In this document: piece by piece, positions 8,102 to 19,065 of the stretch
How the letters are laid out: each line of letters opens with the position of its first letter
How positions within the stretch are numbered: the first letter of the stretch is position 1
DNA from: Candidatus Eisenbacteria bacterium
GTDB lineage: Bacteria; Desulfobacterota; Binatia; DP-6
NCBI GenBank assembly: GCA_035577985.1
Contig: DATJZY010000103.1
Location: forward strand, 1-62,852
DNA: 62,852 bases
Direction: 5' to 3'
Position numbers and translations under genes: made by a program
The notes under the pieces: model-generated
Database searches by the model: none
What the model was told of the DNA's origin: nothing
The model's input: only the letters and a program-made list of their open reading frames with translations

Positions 8102-9364
8102 GTGGGCCGCTGGCTCGTCGCCGTCGTGATCGTCCTGGCCGCCCTCGCCGCAGGTGCCGTCGCGTTCTTGAACGGTGGCGAGCCGGTGACGATCCGCCTG
8201 ACGCCGTCGCGCTCGACCGCCCTGCCCCTCGGCACGGCGCTCGCGCTCGCGTTCGCGACCGGCGCCGCCGCGACCGCCGTGCTCGCGCTCGGGGGCGCCG
8301 CCGTGCGCAGCGCCCGCACCTGGCGCGCCCGGCGGGCGAGCGAGCGCGCGGCGGCACGCCTGCAGCGCGAGCGGGTGCGCGCGGAGTCGCTCCTCGCACA
8401 GGGTGAGGCCGACGAGGCGCGCACGCGCCTGTCGGAGGCCCTGGAAGCGCACGGTGCCAACGAGCGCCTGCTCGAGCTGCTCGCCGGTGCGTCCGAGCGC
8501 AGCGGCGATCTCCCCGGGGCGATCGCGGCGGTGGAGGAAGCGCGCCGGGGTCGACCGCAGAGCCCGCTCCTGGCCCGGCGCCTGCGCGCGCTGTACGTCG
8601 CCGCCGGCCGGTGGGAGGACGCCCTCGCCCTCGAGAGCGACCTGCTGCTGGACCTCCGGTCGCCCGCGGCCCTCGCCGACGAGACGCAGGTCTTCTGCGG
8701 GCTCCGCTACGAGGCCGCCATGGCCGACCCCGACCAGGACCGCGGCCTGCGCCGTCTGCTGTCCCTCGCGCGCGAGCACCCGCCGTTCGTCCCGGCGTGG
8801 GTCGCGGCGGGCGATCGCCTGCGCGCCGCCGGTCGGCTCTTCCGCGCCCGGCACGCCTACGAGCGCGGCGCCCGCATCCGCCCGGCGGCCCCGCTCCTGG
8901 ATCGCCTGGTGGCCGTCCACACCGAGGCCGGACGGCCCGACCGTGCGCGGAGCGCGCTCCGCCGCCTGCACGCCCGCCATCCCGACGACGTCGCGCTCGC
9001 CGCCCACCTGGTGCGGATCGACCTCCGCGACGGTGCGCTCGACGACGCCGAGGCCCTGCTCGCAGCCTTGCCGACCGACGCCGCGGCACCGGCCACGATC
9101 GAGGCGTTGCGGGGCGAGGTCTGCCGCCGCAAGGGACGAGCCGAGCAGGCGCTCGTCCACTTCGCGCGGGCTGCCGCCGAGCACGTCGCCCCCACCGGCG
9201 CGCAGCGCTGCCGCGCGTGTGGGCAGATGACGACGTCGTGGGCAGCACGCTGCGCGCGCTGCGGGCGTTGGAACACGATCGACGAGGACTCATCAGCCGA
9301 TCTTATGCCGGCCGGAAGCCGATCTACGGCCGGCGACCATTGCGTAGAAGACGCGCCCGGTTAA
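8102..9364 (+). CDS. LapA/LapB-like membrane-anchored TPR protein
   Basis: The 420-residue protein has two N-terminal membrane segments (about residues 5-22 and 45-65) with the spacing of LapA/DUF1049, a basic coiled linker, several TPR-like helical hairpins (about 90-375) and a C-terminal rubredoxin-like metal knuckle CRACGQMTTSWAARCARCGRW. In E. coli LapA and LapB (YciM) are separate adjacent genes that regulate LpxC turnover and LPS assembly. Here both architectures appear in one chain. The GTG start is 11 nt after rsfS. The LPS role is inferred from domain order; TPR sequence alone would not prove it. Confidence 0.72.
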   Translation: MGRWLVAVVIVLAALAAGAVAFLNGGEPVTIRLTPSRSTALPLGTALALAFATGAAATAVLALGGAAVRSARTWRARRASERAAARLQRERVRAESLLAQGEADEARTRLSEALEAHGANERLLELLAGASERSGDLPGAIAAVEEARRGRPQSPLLARRLRALYVAAGRWEDALALESDLLLDLRSPAALADETQVFCGLRYEAAMADPDQDRGLRRLLSLAREHPPFVPAWVAAGDRLRAAGRLFRARHAYERGARIRPAAPLLDRLVAVHTEAGRPDRARSALRRLHARHPDDVALAAHLVRIDLRDGALDDAEALLAALPTDAAAPATIEALRGEVCRRKGRAEQALVHFARAAAEHVAPTGAQRCRACGQMTTSWAARCARCGRWNTIDEDSSADLMPAGSRSTAGDHCVEDAPG

Positions 9365-9379
9365 CACTCGGCGGCGTTC

Positions 9380-10027
9380 ATGCCGCAGACCTTCCACCGC
9401 AGCACGAACACGCTGTCGCGGCTCAGCATCTTCGGCGCGCTGTTCGTGGTGGCGGGAGGTCTCTGGGGTCTGGCGACGATCAACCGGTCGTCGTACGTGA
9501 CCGAAGTCGGCGTCGCACGCCAGCAGCCGGTGCAGTTCAGCCACAAGCACCACGCCGGCGAGCTCGGCATCGACTGCCGCTACTGCCATACGGGCGTCGA
9601 GCGCGGCACGATCGCGAACGTGCCGCCGACGGCGACGTGCATGAACTGTCACGCGCAGATCTGGCGCGACAGCCCGTTCCTCGAGCCGGTGCGGCACAGC
9701 CTCGCCGCCGACGTCGCGATCGACTGGATCCGCGTGCACGACCTTCCGGACTTCGTCTACTTCAACCACCAGGTGCACGTGCTGAAGGGCGTCGGCTGCG
9801 CCACCTGCCACGGCCGCGTGGATCAGATGAACCAGATCTATCAGAGCTCACCGTTGCAGATGGAGTGGTGCCTCGACTGCCACCGCCATCCCGAGCGCTA
9901 CGTACGGCCGCTCGATCGCGTCTTCGACATGGGATGGGCGGCGGACGACCAGACGACGCTCGGCCCCGAGCTCGTCCGCGACAACCACATCCGCACCCGA
10001 ACCGACTGCTCGACGTGCCACCGATGA
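9380..10027 (+). CDS. actA: Alternative complex III pentaheme cytochrome ActA
   Basis: ActA carries electrons in alternative complex III, which oxidises quinol in place of bc1. The 215-residue product has an uncleaved N-terminal membrane anchor (about residues 13-33) and five CxxCH heme motifs: CRYCH, CMNCH, CATCH, CLDCH and CSTCH, the number expected for ActA. It begins the respiratory operon. A weak TTGCGT/TAACAC pair just upstream (9340-9367) could be its promoter. ATGA at its end overlaps actB. Confidence 0.93.
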   Translation: MPQTFHRSTNTLSRLSIFGALFVVAGGLWGLATINRSSYVTEVGVARQQPVQFSHKHHAGELGIDCRYCHTGVERGTIANVPPTATCMNCHAQIWRDSPFLEPVRHSLAADVAIDWIRVHDLPDFVYFNHQVHVLKGVGCATCHGRVDQMNQIYQSSPLQMEWCLDCHRHPERYVRPLDRVFDMGWAADDQTTLGPELVRDNHIRTRTDCSTCHR

Positions 10028-12986
10028 CCGACCTCGCCGCCATCCGCGAGCGCCTGCGCGGCACGACCGGCCGCGCCTTCTGGCGCAGCCTCGACGAGGT
10101 CGTCGAGACACCGGAGTTCCTCGAGTTCCTGCGCTACGAGTTCCCGCGGCAGGCCGCGGGCATCGTCGCCGCGCTCGATCGCCGCGACTTCCTGCGCCTC
10201 ATGGGCGCGTCGTTCGCGCTCGCGGGCCTGGGCGCGTGCACGAAGCAGCCCGAGGAGAAGATCGTCCCGTACGTCCGGCAGCCCGAGCGCCTCGTGCTCG
10301 GCGAGCCGCTCTACTACGCGACCGCGATGCCGCTGCACGGGTTCGGGCTCGGGCTCCTGGCCGAGAGCCACGAGGGGCGGCCGACGAAGGTCGAAGGAAA
10401 TCCCGAGCACCCCGGAAGCCTCGGCGCGACCGACGCCATCGCGCAGGCGTCCATCCTGGGACTCTATGATCCCGACCGCTCGCAGACGGTCGTCTCCGCC
10501 GGCGCGATCCGCACCTTCGACGCGTTCCTCGCCGCCATGCGTCCCGCGCTCGAAGCGCAGGAGCAGAAGCAGGGCGCGGGGCTCCGCGTGCTCACCGAGA
10601 CGGTGACCTCGCCGACCCTGGCGCGCCAGCTCCGGGACCTCCTGAAGAAGCATCCGCGCGCCACCTGGGTGCAGTACGATCCCGACGGCCGCGACAACGT
10701 GCGCGCCGGCGCGCGGCTCGCGTTCGGCGAGATCGTGGAGTCGCAGTACCGCCTCGCGGAGGCGAAGGTGATCCTCACGCTCGATGCGGATCTCTTCGGG
10801 CGCGGCCCGGCGCGCCTGCGGCACGCGCGCGACTGGAGCCGTGCGCGGCGCATCGACGGCCCGACGGCGACCCCCGTGCGCCTGTACGCGGTCGAGGCCA
10901 CGCCGACCACGACCGGCGCGGTGGCCGATCATCGGCTCCCGATGCGCGCGGGCGACGTCGAGACCTTCGCCCGGCGGGTGGCCGCCCTCGTCGGCGTCCC
11001 CACGCCGGGGAGGACGATCGCCGTGGCGCCGGAGCACAAGCCGTTCACCGATGCGCTCGTGCGCGACCTCGCCGCGCATCGCGGCCGGAGCCTCGTCGTC
11101 GCCGGGCAGGATCAGCCGCCGGCCGTCCACGCCCTGGCGCACGCCATGAACGCGGCGCTCGGCAACGTCGGACACACGGTCGTCTACACCCAGCCCGTCG
11201 AGGCCGCACCGCAGATCCAGCTCCCGGCGCTCGCGACGCTCGTCGACGACATGCGTGGCGGGCGGGTCGACGTGCTGCTGATCCTCAGCGGCAATCCGGT
11301 CGTGACCGCGCCCGCCGATCTCGCCTTCGAGGACGCGCTCGGCAAGGTCGGGCTCCGCGTCCACCTGGGGCTCCACGACGACGAGACGTCGCTCGCCTGC
11401 CACTGGCACCTGCCGGAAGCGCACTACCTCGAGAGCTGGGGCGACGTCCGCGCCCACGACGGCACCGCGACGCTGATCCAGCCGCTCATCGCGCCGCTCT
11501 ACGGCGGCCTCTCCGCGAGCGAGGTCCTGGCGGCGCTGCTCGAGTCGACCGAGCGCAGCGGCTACGACGTCCTGCGCGCGACATGGCGGGCCGAGCACGC
11601 CGGCGACTTCGAGACGTTCTGGCAGAAGGCGCTGCACGACGGCGTCGTTCCGGGCACCGCCGTCGCGCCGGCGACCGTGGCGATGCGGGCCGACTGGGAC
11701 ACCCAGCCCGCGGGCCCCGCGAACGGCGCCGGCGTCGAGGTCGTCTTCCGTCCCGACCCGTACCTCGTGGACGGTCGATTCGCGAACAACGGCTGGCTCC
11801 AGGAGCTGCCGCGTCCGATCACCAAGCTCGTGTGGGACAACGCCGCGCAGATCGCGCCGGCGACGGCCGAGCGCCTCGGGGTCGGGAACGGCGACGTCGT
11901 CGAGGTGCGCCACGGCGATCGCGGGCTCCGCACGCCGGTCTGGATCGTGCCGGGCCACGCGCCGGAATCCGTGACGCTCAGCTACGGCTACGGGCGCGTC
12001 CGGGCCGGCCGGGTCGCCACGGGCGCGGGCGTCGACGTCTTCCGCCTGCGCACCAGCGCCGAGCCGATCATCCTGCGTGGCGCGACGATCACGCCGACCG
12101 GCGACCGGACCGAGCTGGCGACGACCCAGGATCACCATTCCATGGAGGGCCGCCCGCTCGTGCGGACGGCGACGCTCGCGCACTATCGCGAGCACCCCGA
12201 CTTCGCCGCGCACATGGAGCACATGCCGTCGCGCGACGACACGCTCTACCCGAACCGGGAGTACCCCGGCTACGCGTGGGGCATGGCGATCGACCTCGGC
12301 GCCTGCATCGGCTGCAACGCGTGCGTGTCCGCGTGCGTCGCCGAGAACAACATCTCGATCGTCGGCAAGACCGAGGTGCTGCGCGGGCACGAGATGCACT
12401 GGATCCGCGTCGACCGCTACTGGTCCGGCGAGCTCGACAACCCGACGACCGTGCACCAGCCCATCCCGTGCATGCAGTGCGAAAACGCGCCGTGCGAGGT
12501 CGTGTGCCCGGTGAACGCGACCGTGCACTCGAGCGAGGGCTTGAACGACATGGTCTACAACCGCTGCGTCGGCACGCGGTACTGCTCGAACAACTGCCCG
12601 TACAAGGTCCGCCGGTTCAACTACTTCCTGTACTCGAACTGGACCGACGAGACGGTGAAGATGGCGATGAACCCCGACGTCACGGTGCGTTCGCGCGGCG
12701 TCATGGAGAAGTGCACCTACTGCGTGCAGCGCATCGAGTACGTTCGCGGCAAGGCCGAGTCCGAGGGCCGGCAGATCCGCGACGGCGAGATCGTGACCGC
12801 CTGCCAGCAGGTGTGCCCGGCGGAGGCGATCGTGTTCGGCAACGTCAACGACCCCGAGAGCCGCGTCGCGAAGACGAAGAAGGACCCGCGCAACTACGCG
12901 CTCCTGGGTGAGCTCAACACGCGCCCGCGGACGACGTACCTGGCCCAGGTGCGCAATCCGAGCCCCGATCTGGAGACGCACGAAGG

Positions 12987-12990
<4 letters not shown>
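10024..12990 (+). CDS. actB: Alternative complex III iron-sulfur subunit ActB
   Basis: The 988-residue protein combines a molybdopterin-oxidoreductase-like domain without cofactor and a ferredoxin domain, the standard ActB fusion. A Tat-like signal RRDFLRLMGASFALAGLGAC lies at residues 53-72, implying export and a possible lipid anchor at the Cys. The C-terminal part (from about residue 755) holds four cluster sites: CIGCNACVSAC, CMQCENAPCEVVC, CVGTRYCSNNC and CTYCVQ...CQQVC, as expected for three 4Fe-4S clusters and one 3Fe-4S cluster. It overlaps actA and actC by 4 nt each. Confidence 0.95.
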
Positions 12991-14350
<1,360 letters not shown>

Positions 14351-14363
<13 letters not shown>

Positions 14364-14568
14364 GCGTGCGACGACGCCCAGCGGAGGAGGGCCGCGCAGC
14401 GGCCCGACGCACGGGGGCACGTCCGCCGGTGCGCTCCGCGCACCCGCTCTCAACCGGAGCACGCGTGAGCGTGCGACGCCCATCGGAGCACGGCGCCGCA
14501 GGCGCCGCGCGCACGGGGGCACGTGCGCGGGTGCGCGGAGCGCACCCGCTCTCAAACGAGACCTTCGC
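14351..14568 (+). repeat. Tandem 105-bp repeat bridging actC and actD, minigene-like
   Basis: Two units (14351-14455 and 14456 to about 14556) begin with the same 22 nt covering the actC stop region. Each has a GCA-looped hairpin (stem GGGCCGC in unit 1, GGCGCC in unit 2) and a second hairpin (GGTGCGC-TCC and GGGTGCGC-GGA stems), with paired changes that keep the stems. Bases 14474-14520 recur exactly at 16876-16922. A 70-codon frame from GTG 14360 to TGA 14572 overlaps the actC stop and the actD ATG by 4 nt each, so coupling across the operon would be preserved. Whether the peptide is made is unknown. Confidence 0.75.
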
Positions 14569-15123
14569 ATGACTCCGGCCACCCGTTCGAAGCGCCCGCC
14601 CATCCACGGCCTCATGGCCGAGTTCGACGACGTGACCGAGCTCGTCGACGCGGTGAAGGCGACGCGCCAGGCGGGCTATCGGCACTTCGACGCGTACACG
14701 CCGTTCCCCGTCGAGGCCGTCGCCGAGGCGATGCACGAGCATCACAACCGGCTGCCGCTGCTGGTCTTGATCGGCGGCATCGTCGGCATGCTGTCGGGCT
14801 ACGCGCTCGCGTACTGGACGTCGGTCGTCGACTACCCGATCAACGTCGGCGGGCGGCCGCTCCACAGCTGGCCGGCCTTCATCCCGATCACCTTCGAGAC
14901 GACGATCCTCGGCGCCGCGCTCACCACCGTGTTCGGCATGCTGGCCCTCAACGGCCTGCCCATGCCGTATCACCCGGTCTTCAACGTGCCGCGCTTCGCG
15001 CTCTCGACGCGGAGCCGCTTCTTCCTCTGCATCGAGGCGACCGATCCCCTCTTCGACCGCGAGCACACGCGGCGTTTTCTCGAGCGCTTCGTTCCGCGCC
15101 AGGTCTCCGAGGTGGAGCACTGA
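14569..15123 (+). CDS. actD: Alternative complex III subunit ActD (DUF3341)
   Basis: ActD is a two-helix membrane subunit. The 184-residue product shows the DUF3341 pattern: an N-terminal cytosolic domain (GLMAEFDDVTELVDAVKATR, then YRHFDAYTPFPVEAVAEAM), two transmembrane helices (about 63-83 and 100-125) joined by DYPINVGGRPLHSWPAFIPI, and the tail FFLCIEATDPLFDREHTRRF. It starts directly after the tandem repeat and overlaps actE by one base. Confidence 0.93.
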   Translation: MTPATRSKRPPIHGLMAEFDDVTELVDAVKATRQAGYRHFDAYTPFPVEAVAEAMHEHHNRLPLLVLIGGIVGMLSGYALAYWTSVVDYPINVGGRPLHSWPAFIPITFETTILGAALTTVFGMLALNGLPMPYHPVFNVPRFALSTRSRFFLCIEATDPLFDREHTRRFLERFVPRQVSEVEH

Positions 15124-15704
15124 TGACCGGACGCCGGATCGCGCTCGCCGTGGGCCTGCTCGCGCTCGGCGCCTGCCGGCGCGACATGCAGGACCAGCCG
15201 AAGTACAAGCCGCTGCGGCCGAGCCCGTTCTTCGCCGACGGGCGCACCTCGCGGCCGGTCGTCGCCGGAACGATCCCCCGGGGCGCGCTCGATCTCGACC
15301 GCGGCCGCGCGACCGGCAAGGCCGGCGATACCTACGTCGCGAATCCCCTCCCGCGGACCGAGGCCGTGTTCCTTCGCGGACGCGAGCGCTACGACATCTA
15401 CTGCTCGCCCTGCCACGACCGGGTCGGCAACGGCGCCGGCATGATCGTCGAGCGCGGCTTCAAGGCGCCGCCGACCTTCCACCAGGATCGCCTGCGCGAT
15501 GTCGCCGACGGCTACTTCGTCGAGACCATGACGCAGGGGTTCGGCGTGATGCCGAGCTACGCGCAGCAGATCCCGGTGGACGATCGCTGGGCGATCGCCG
15601 AATGGATCCGCGTGCTGCAGCGCAGCCAGCACGCGACGCTCGCCGACGTTCCGGCGGCGGCGCGGCCACAGCTCGACGCGCCGCCGGCGGAGGCACACCC
15701 GTGA
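15123..15704 (+). CDS. actE: Alternative complex III cytochrome c subunit ActE
   Basis: ActE is a monoheme lipoprotein cytochrome that passes electrons out of the complex. The 193-residue product has a lipoprotein signal ending LLALGAC (residues 12-18), the family segment MQDQPKYKPLRPSPFFADGR, one heme site CSPCH near residue 97 and a later methionine-containing VMPSYA as likely axial ligand. TGATG links it to actD and GTGA to actF. Confidence 0.94.
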   Translation: MTGRRIALAVGLLALGACRRDMQDQPKYKPLRPSPFFADGRTSRPVVAGTIPRGALDLDRGRATGKAGDTYVANPLPRTEAVFLRGRERYDIYCSPCHDRVGNGAGMIVERGFKAPPTFHQDRLRDVADGYFVETMTQGFGVMPSYAQQIPVDDRWAIAEWIRVLQRSQHATLADVPAAARPQLDAPPAEAHP

Positions 15705-16870
15705 TCCGCCTGCCGGACGACCACCCGCTCCATCGCATCGGACGCGCGGCGCTCCGGCTCGCGGGCGTCGCGGCGATCGCGTGCCTGCTCGGGCTCCTGG
15801 TCGATCGCACGCAGTTCTTCCGGTCGTACCTCGTCGCCTACGTCTACTGGACCGGCGCGGCGCTGGGCTCGCTCGCCCTCCTCACCATCAACCACGTGAC
15901 GGGTGGCGCGTGGGGCGTCGCGATCCGGCGCTTCCTCGAAGCCACCGTGCGGCTCCTGCCCGTGCTCGTGCTGCTCTTCCTGCCGATCGCGCTCGGGCTG
16001 CCGCACCTCTACGAGTGGGCCCGACCCGAGGACGTGGCGCACGACGCGCTCCTGCAGCACAAGGAGCCGTACCTGAACGTCCCCTTCTTCCTCGCGCGCA
16101 CGGCCTTCTACTTCGCGGCGTGGTTCCTGCTCGCCCGTGCGCTGCTGCGCTGGTCGGAGGCACAGGACGCGAGCACCGACGCCCTGCCGACCGAGCGCCT
16201 CGAGCTGATCTCCCGCGGCGGCCTCCTGCTCATGGGCCTCACGATGACCTTCGCCGCCATCGATTGGATGATGTCGCTCGAGCCGCACTGGAGCTCGACG
16301 ATCTACGGCGTCATCTTCATGGCCGGCTCGGCGCTGACGGCGCTCGCGCTGGCGATCGTGCTTTCGGCGATCGCCCGCGACGGCACGCGCATCGCGGACG
16401 CCATCTCGCCCGATCAGTTCCACGACCTGGGAAAGCTCCTGCTCGCGTTCATGATGCTGTGGGCCTACTTCAACTTCTCGCAGTTCCTCATCACGTGGTC
16501 GGGGAACCTGCCCGAGGAGATCCCCTGGTACCTGGCGCGCACGCGGGGCGGCTGGCGGTTCGTCACGATCGGGCTGGTGATCTTCCACTTCGCGCTGCCG
16601 TTCATGATCCTGCTGCTGCGCAGCGTGAAGCGGCGCCCCATGCAGCTCGCCGTCATCGCGGCCGCGATGCTCGTGGCGCGCTACTTCGACGTCTTCTGGA
16701 TGATCGCGCCGGCATTCCAGTCGACCGGCCTCACCCTGCACTGGCTCGACGTCGCGGCGTTCGCCGCCGTCGGCGGCCTCTTCATCGGCCTCGCCATCCG
16801 CCAGCTCGCCGGCCACTCCCTCGTCCCGATCCACGACCCCTCACTCCCGCTCGAAGGGGAGGCGGCGTGA
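15701..16870 (+). CDS. actF: Alternative complex III quinol subunit ActF (NrfD-like)
   Basis: The 389-residue membrane protein, about ten helices, is the second NrfD-type subunit of the complex. It contains TMTFAAIDWMMSLEPHWSST and AYFNFSQFLITWSGNLPEEI, both typical of ActF. The GTG start forms a GTGA overlap with actE. The stop is followed by another copy of the repeat found after actC rather than by the next gene. Confidence 0.93.
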   Translation: MIRLPDDHPLHRIGRAALRLAGVAAIACLLGLLVDRTQFFRSYLVAYVYWTGAALGSLALLTINHVTGGAWGVAIRRFLEATVRLLPVLVLLFLPIALGLPHLYEWARPEDVAHDALLQHKEPYLNVPFFLARTAFYFAAWFLLARALLRWSEAQDASTDALPTERLELISRGGLLLMGLTMTFAAIDWMMSLEPHWSSTIYGVIFMAGSALTALALAIVLSAIARDGTRIADAISPDQFHDLGKLLLAFMMLWAYFNFSQFLITWSGNLPEEIPWYLARTRGGWRFVTIGLVIFHFALPFMILLLRSVKRRPMQLAVIAAAMLVARYFDVFWMIAPAFQSTGLTLHWLDVAAFAAVGGLFIGLAIRQLAGHSLVPIHDPSLPLEGEAA

Positions 16871-16975
16871 GCCGCCGACGCCCATCGGAGCACGGCGCCG
16901 CAGGCGCCGCGCGCACGGGGGCCCTCCTGTGGGGGTTCGCCTTGGGAACCCCCTGTCGACCGGAGGCGGCGTGAG
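16858..16975 (+). repeat. Repeat unit bridging actF and the next gene
   Basis: The 14-nt sequence GGAGGCGGCGTGAG occurs at 16858-16871 (actF end) and again at 16962-16975 (start of the next gene), flanking an insert like a target duplication. The insert carries 47 nt identical to the actC-actD element (16876-16922) and a second hairpin with an unrelated but perfect stem (GGGGGTTC/GAACCCCC). A 35-codon frame, GTG 16867 to TGA 16974, overlaps the actF stop and the next GTG by 4 nt each, as in the first element. Confidence 0.75.
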
Positions 16976-17330
16976 TACCGGGGCGGGTTACGAGGAGCGA
17001 GACGTTTCGTTCCGGCCGGTCGTGGCGGCGGCCTTCGCCCTCCTCGCCGTCATCGTCGGAACCTTCGTGCTCATGTGGGTGCTCAATCGCGGGCTGGTCG
17101 CGCGTGAAACCGAGGAAAGCCCGCCTGCGAGCCCGCTCGCGGCGTCGTACGGGCGACAGGAGCCGCCGGCGCCGCGCCTGCAGGACAATCCGCGGCGCGA
17201 TCTCGCCGAGCTGCGCGCCCGCGACCAGAAGCTGCTCGACACCTACGGTTGGATCGACCGCGACGAGGGCCGGGTGCGCATCCCCGTCGCGCGCGCGATG
17301 GAGCTGATGCTGGCGGAGGGGAAGCCGTGA
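16971..17330 (+). CDS. Small membrane protein of the ACIII/cox operon
   Basis: The 119-residue protein has one transmembrane helix (about residues 14-35, AAAFALLAVIVGTFVLMWVL) and a hydrophilic tail with LQDNPRRDLAELRARDQKLL and YGWIDRDEGRVRIPVARAME. Proteins with this layout occur between complex III and oxidase genes in other bacteria, but the function is unknown to me. GTG 16971 has a GGAGG four bases upstream. It overlaps the SCO gene by 4 nt (GTGA), which ties it to oxidase assembly. Confidence 0.75.
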   Translation: MSTGAGYEERDVSFRPVVAAAFALLAVIVGTFVLMWVLNRGLVARETEESPPASPLAASYGRQEPPAPRLQDNPRRDLAELRARDQKLLDTYGWIDRDEGRVRIPVARAMELMLAEGKP

Positions 17331-18121
17331 AGCTCCTCGTCGGCCTGGCGCTCCTGCTCGTCGCCCCCTGGGCCGCCCACGCCGGCGAGGAGCGGCCGGC
17401 GGCCCTGCGCGACGTCGCGTTCGCGCAGCGGCTCGGCGACCGCGTGCCGGTCGATGCGCCGCTGCGCGACGAGACGGGACGCGCGGTCACGCTGCGCGAG
17501 TACCTCGGGAAGCCGCTGCTGCTCGTCCCCGCCTACTACACGTGCCCGATGCTGTGCACGCTCGTGCAGAACGGCGTCGTGAGCGCGCTCCGCGCCCTCC
17601 CGTTCGACATCGGGAAGGAGTTCACCGTCGTCACGTTCAGCTTCGACCCGACCGACGGACCGGAAGCGGCGGCGAAGAAGAAGGAGGCGTACCTCGCGGA
17701 GTACCGGCGTCCCGGCGCCGAGGCGGGCTGGCACTTCCTCACCGGCGGCGAGGCATCGATCAAGGCCCTGACCGACGCGATCGGATTCCGAGCCACCTAC
17801 GACGAGGCGCACCACCAGTACGCGCACGCGAGCGGCATCGTGCTGCTCACGCCCGAGGGACGCATCACGCGCTACTTCTTCGGCGTCGAGTACGCGCCGC
17901 GCGACCTGCGGCTCGCGATGGTCGAGGCGTCGGCCAACAAGATCGGCACGGTCGTCGACCAGCTCCTGCTCTTCTGCTTCCACTACGACCCGGCGACGGG
18001 TCGCTACAGCCGGCTCGCGCTCGACGCCGTGCGAGCGGGCGGCGTCGTGACGATCGTCGCGCTCGGCGCCGCGATCGGCTGGTGGCTGCGGCGCGAACGC
18101 CTGCGAGGCGCGGCGGCATGA
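17327..18121 (+). CDS. SCO1/SenC-type copper chaperone
   Basis: SCO proteins deliver copper to the CuA site of cytochrome oxidase subunit II. The 264-residue product has a signal peptide, the thioredoxin fold motif [14 protein letters not shown] with the CxxxC copper site near residue 66, FSFDPTDGP, and the distal histidine in [10 protein letters not shown]. Unlike many SCO proteins it ends with a C-terminal membrane helix (about 231-253, [15 protein letters not shown]). It immediately precedes coxB with a 4-nt overlap. Confidence 0.92.
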   Translation: MKLLVGLALLLVAPWAAHAGEERPAALRDVAFAQRLGDRVPVDAPLRDETGRAVTLREYLGKPLLLVPAYYTCPMLCTLVQNGVVSALRALPFDIGKEFTVVTFSFDPTDGPEAAAKKKEAYLAEYRRPGAEAGWHFLTGGEASIKALTDAIGFRATYDEAHHQYAHASGIVLLTPEGRITRYFFGVEYAPRDLRLAMVEASANKIGTVVDQLLLFCFHYDPATGRYSRLALDAVRAGGVVTIVALGAAIGWWLRRERLRGAAA

Positions 18122-19065
18122 TCGGCTTCCGCCTCTTCCCCGAGCAGGCGTCGACCATCGCGCCGCAGGTCGACGCCCTCCTCTTCTTCCTGATCGGGCT
18201 CTCGCTCTTCTTCTCGCTCCTCATCGCGGGGCTGATCGTCGTCTTCATGATCCGCTATCGGCGCCGCCCCGGCGGCGACCACGTGCCGGACATCCACGGC
18301 TCGCTCGCGCTCGAGGGGTTGTGGACGGCGATCCCGTTCGTGCTCGCGATGATCGTCTTCTTCTGGGGGGCGTCGATCTTCGCGACGATGCAGCGGCCGC
18401 CCGACGACGCGCTCGAGGTGCACGTCGTCGGCAAGCAGTGGATGTGGAAGCTGCAGCACATGGAGGGCCGGCGCGAGATCAACGAGCTGCACGTGCCCGT
18501 GGGGCGGGCGGTGAAGCTCCTCATGACCTCGGAGGACGTCATCCACAGCTTCTACGTGCCCGAGTTCCGGGTGAAGCAGGACGCGGTCCCGGGCCGGTAC
18601 TCGCGCGTCTGGTTCGAGGCGACGAAGCCCGGCACGTACCATCTCTTCTGCGCCGAGTACTGCGGCACGCTGCACTCGGGCATGATCGGGCGGATCGTCG
18701 CGATGGAGCCGGCCGCGTTCGAGGCCTGGCTCGGCGGGCGACAGGCCGGGGCGAACGTGCCGATCGAGGTCGCCGGCGAAGGCATCTTCCGCGCCCAGGG
18801 GTGCGGCACCTGTCACCGCGCCGACGGCAGCGGCCAGGGGCCGGCGCTCCAGGGCGTGTTCGGAAAGACCGTGATGCTCGCCTCGGGCCAGACGCTGACG
18901 GCCGACGAGGGCTACCTGCGCGAATCGATCCTCGACCCGAACGCGCAGATCGTCGCCGGCTACAAGTCGGTCATGCCGACCTTCCAGGGGCTCCTCTCCG
19001 AGGAGGACGTCATGCGGCTCATCGCGTACGTGAAATCGCTCAAGGCGGGCGAGGGTGGATCATGA
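18118..19065 (+). CDS. coxB: Cytochrome c oxidase subunit II, caa3 type
   Basis: The 315-residue subunit has two N-terminal transmembrane helices, the CuA domain with [20 protein letters not shown] and [12 protein letters not shown], and a C-terminal cytochrome c domain with heme motif CGTCH near residue 231 and SVMPTFQG as the distal ligand region. The fused heme marks a caa3-type oxidase that takes electrons from a periplasmic carrier or directly from alternative complex III. It overlaps coxA by 4 nt. Confidence 0.96.
   Translation: MIGFRLFPEQASTIAPQVDALLFFLIGLSLFFSLLIAGLIVVFMIRYRRRPGGDHVPDIHGSLALEGLWTAIPFVLAMIVFFWGASIFATMQRPPDDALEVHVVGKQWMWKLQHMEGRREINELHVPVGRAVKLLMTSEDVIHSFYVPEFRVKQDAVPGRYSRVWFEATKPGTYHLFCAEYCGTLHSGMIGRIVAMEPAAFEAWLGGRQAGANVPIEVAGEGIFRAQGCGTCHRADGSGQGPALQGVFGKTVMLASGQTLTADEGYLRESILDPNAQIVAGYKSVMPTFQGLLSEEDVMRLIAYVKSLKAGEGGS

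Noticed and set aside
9898..12981. A minus-strand open frame of 1027 codons opposite actB.
   Set aside because: actB has a full set of recognisable domains and cluster motifs. The antisense frame has no such features and is a by-product of codon bias.
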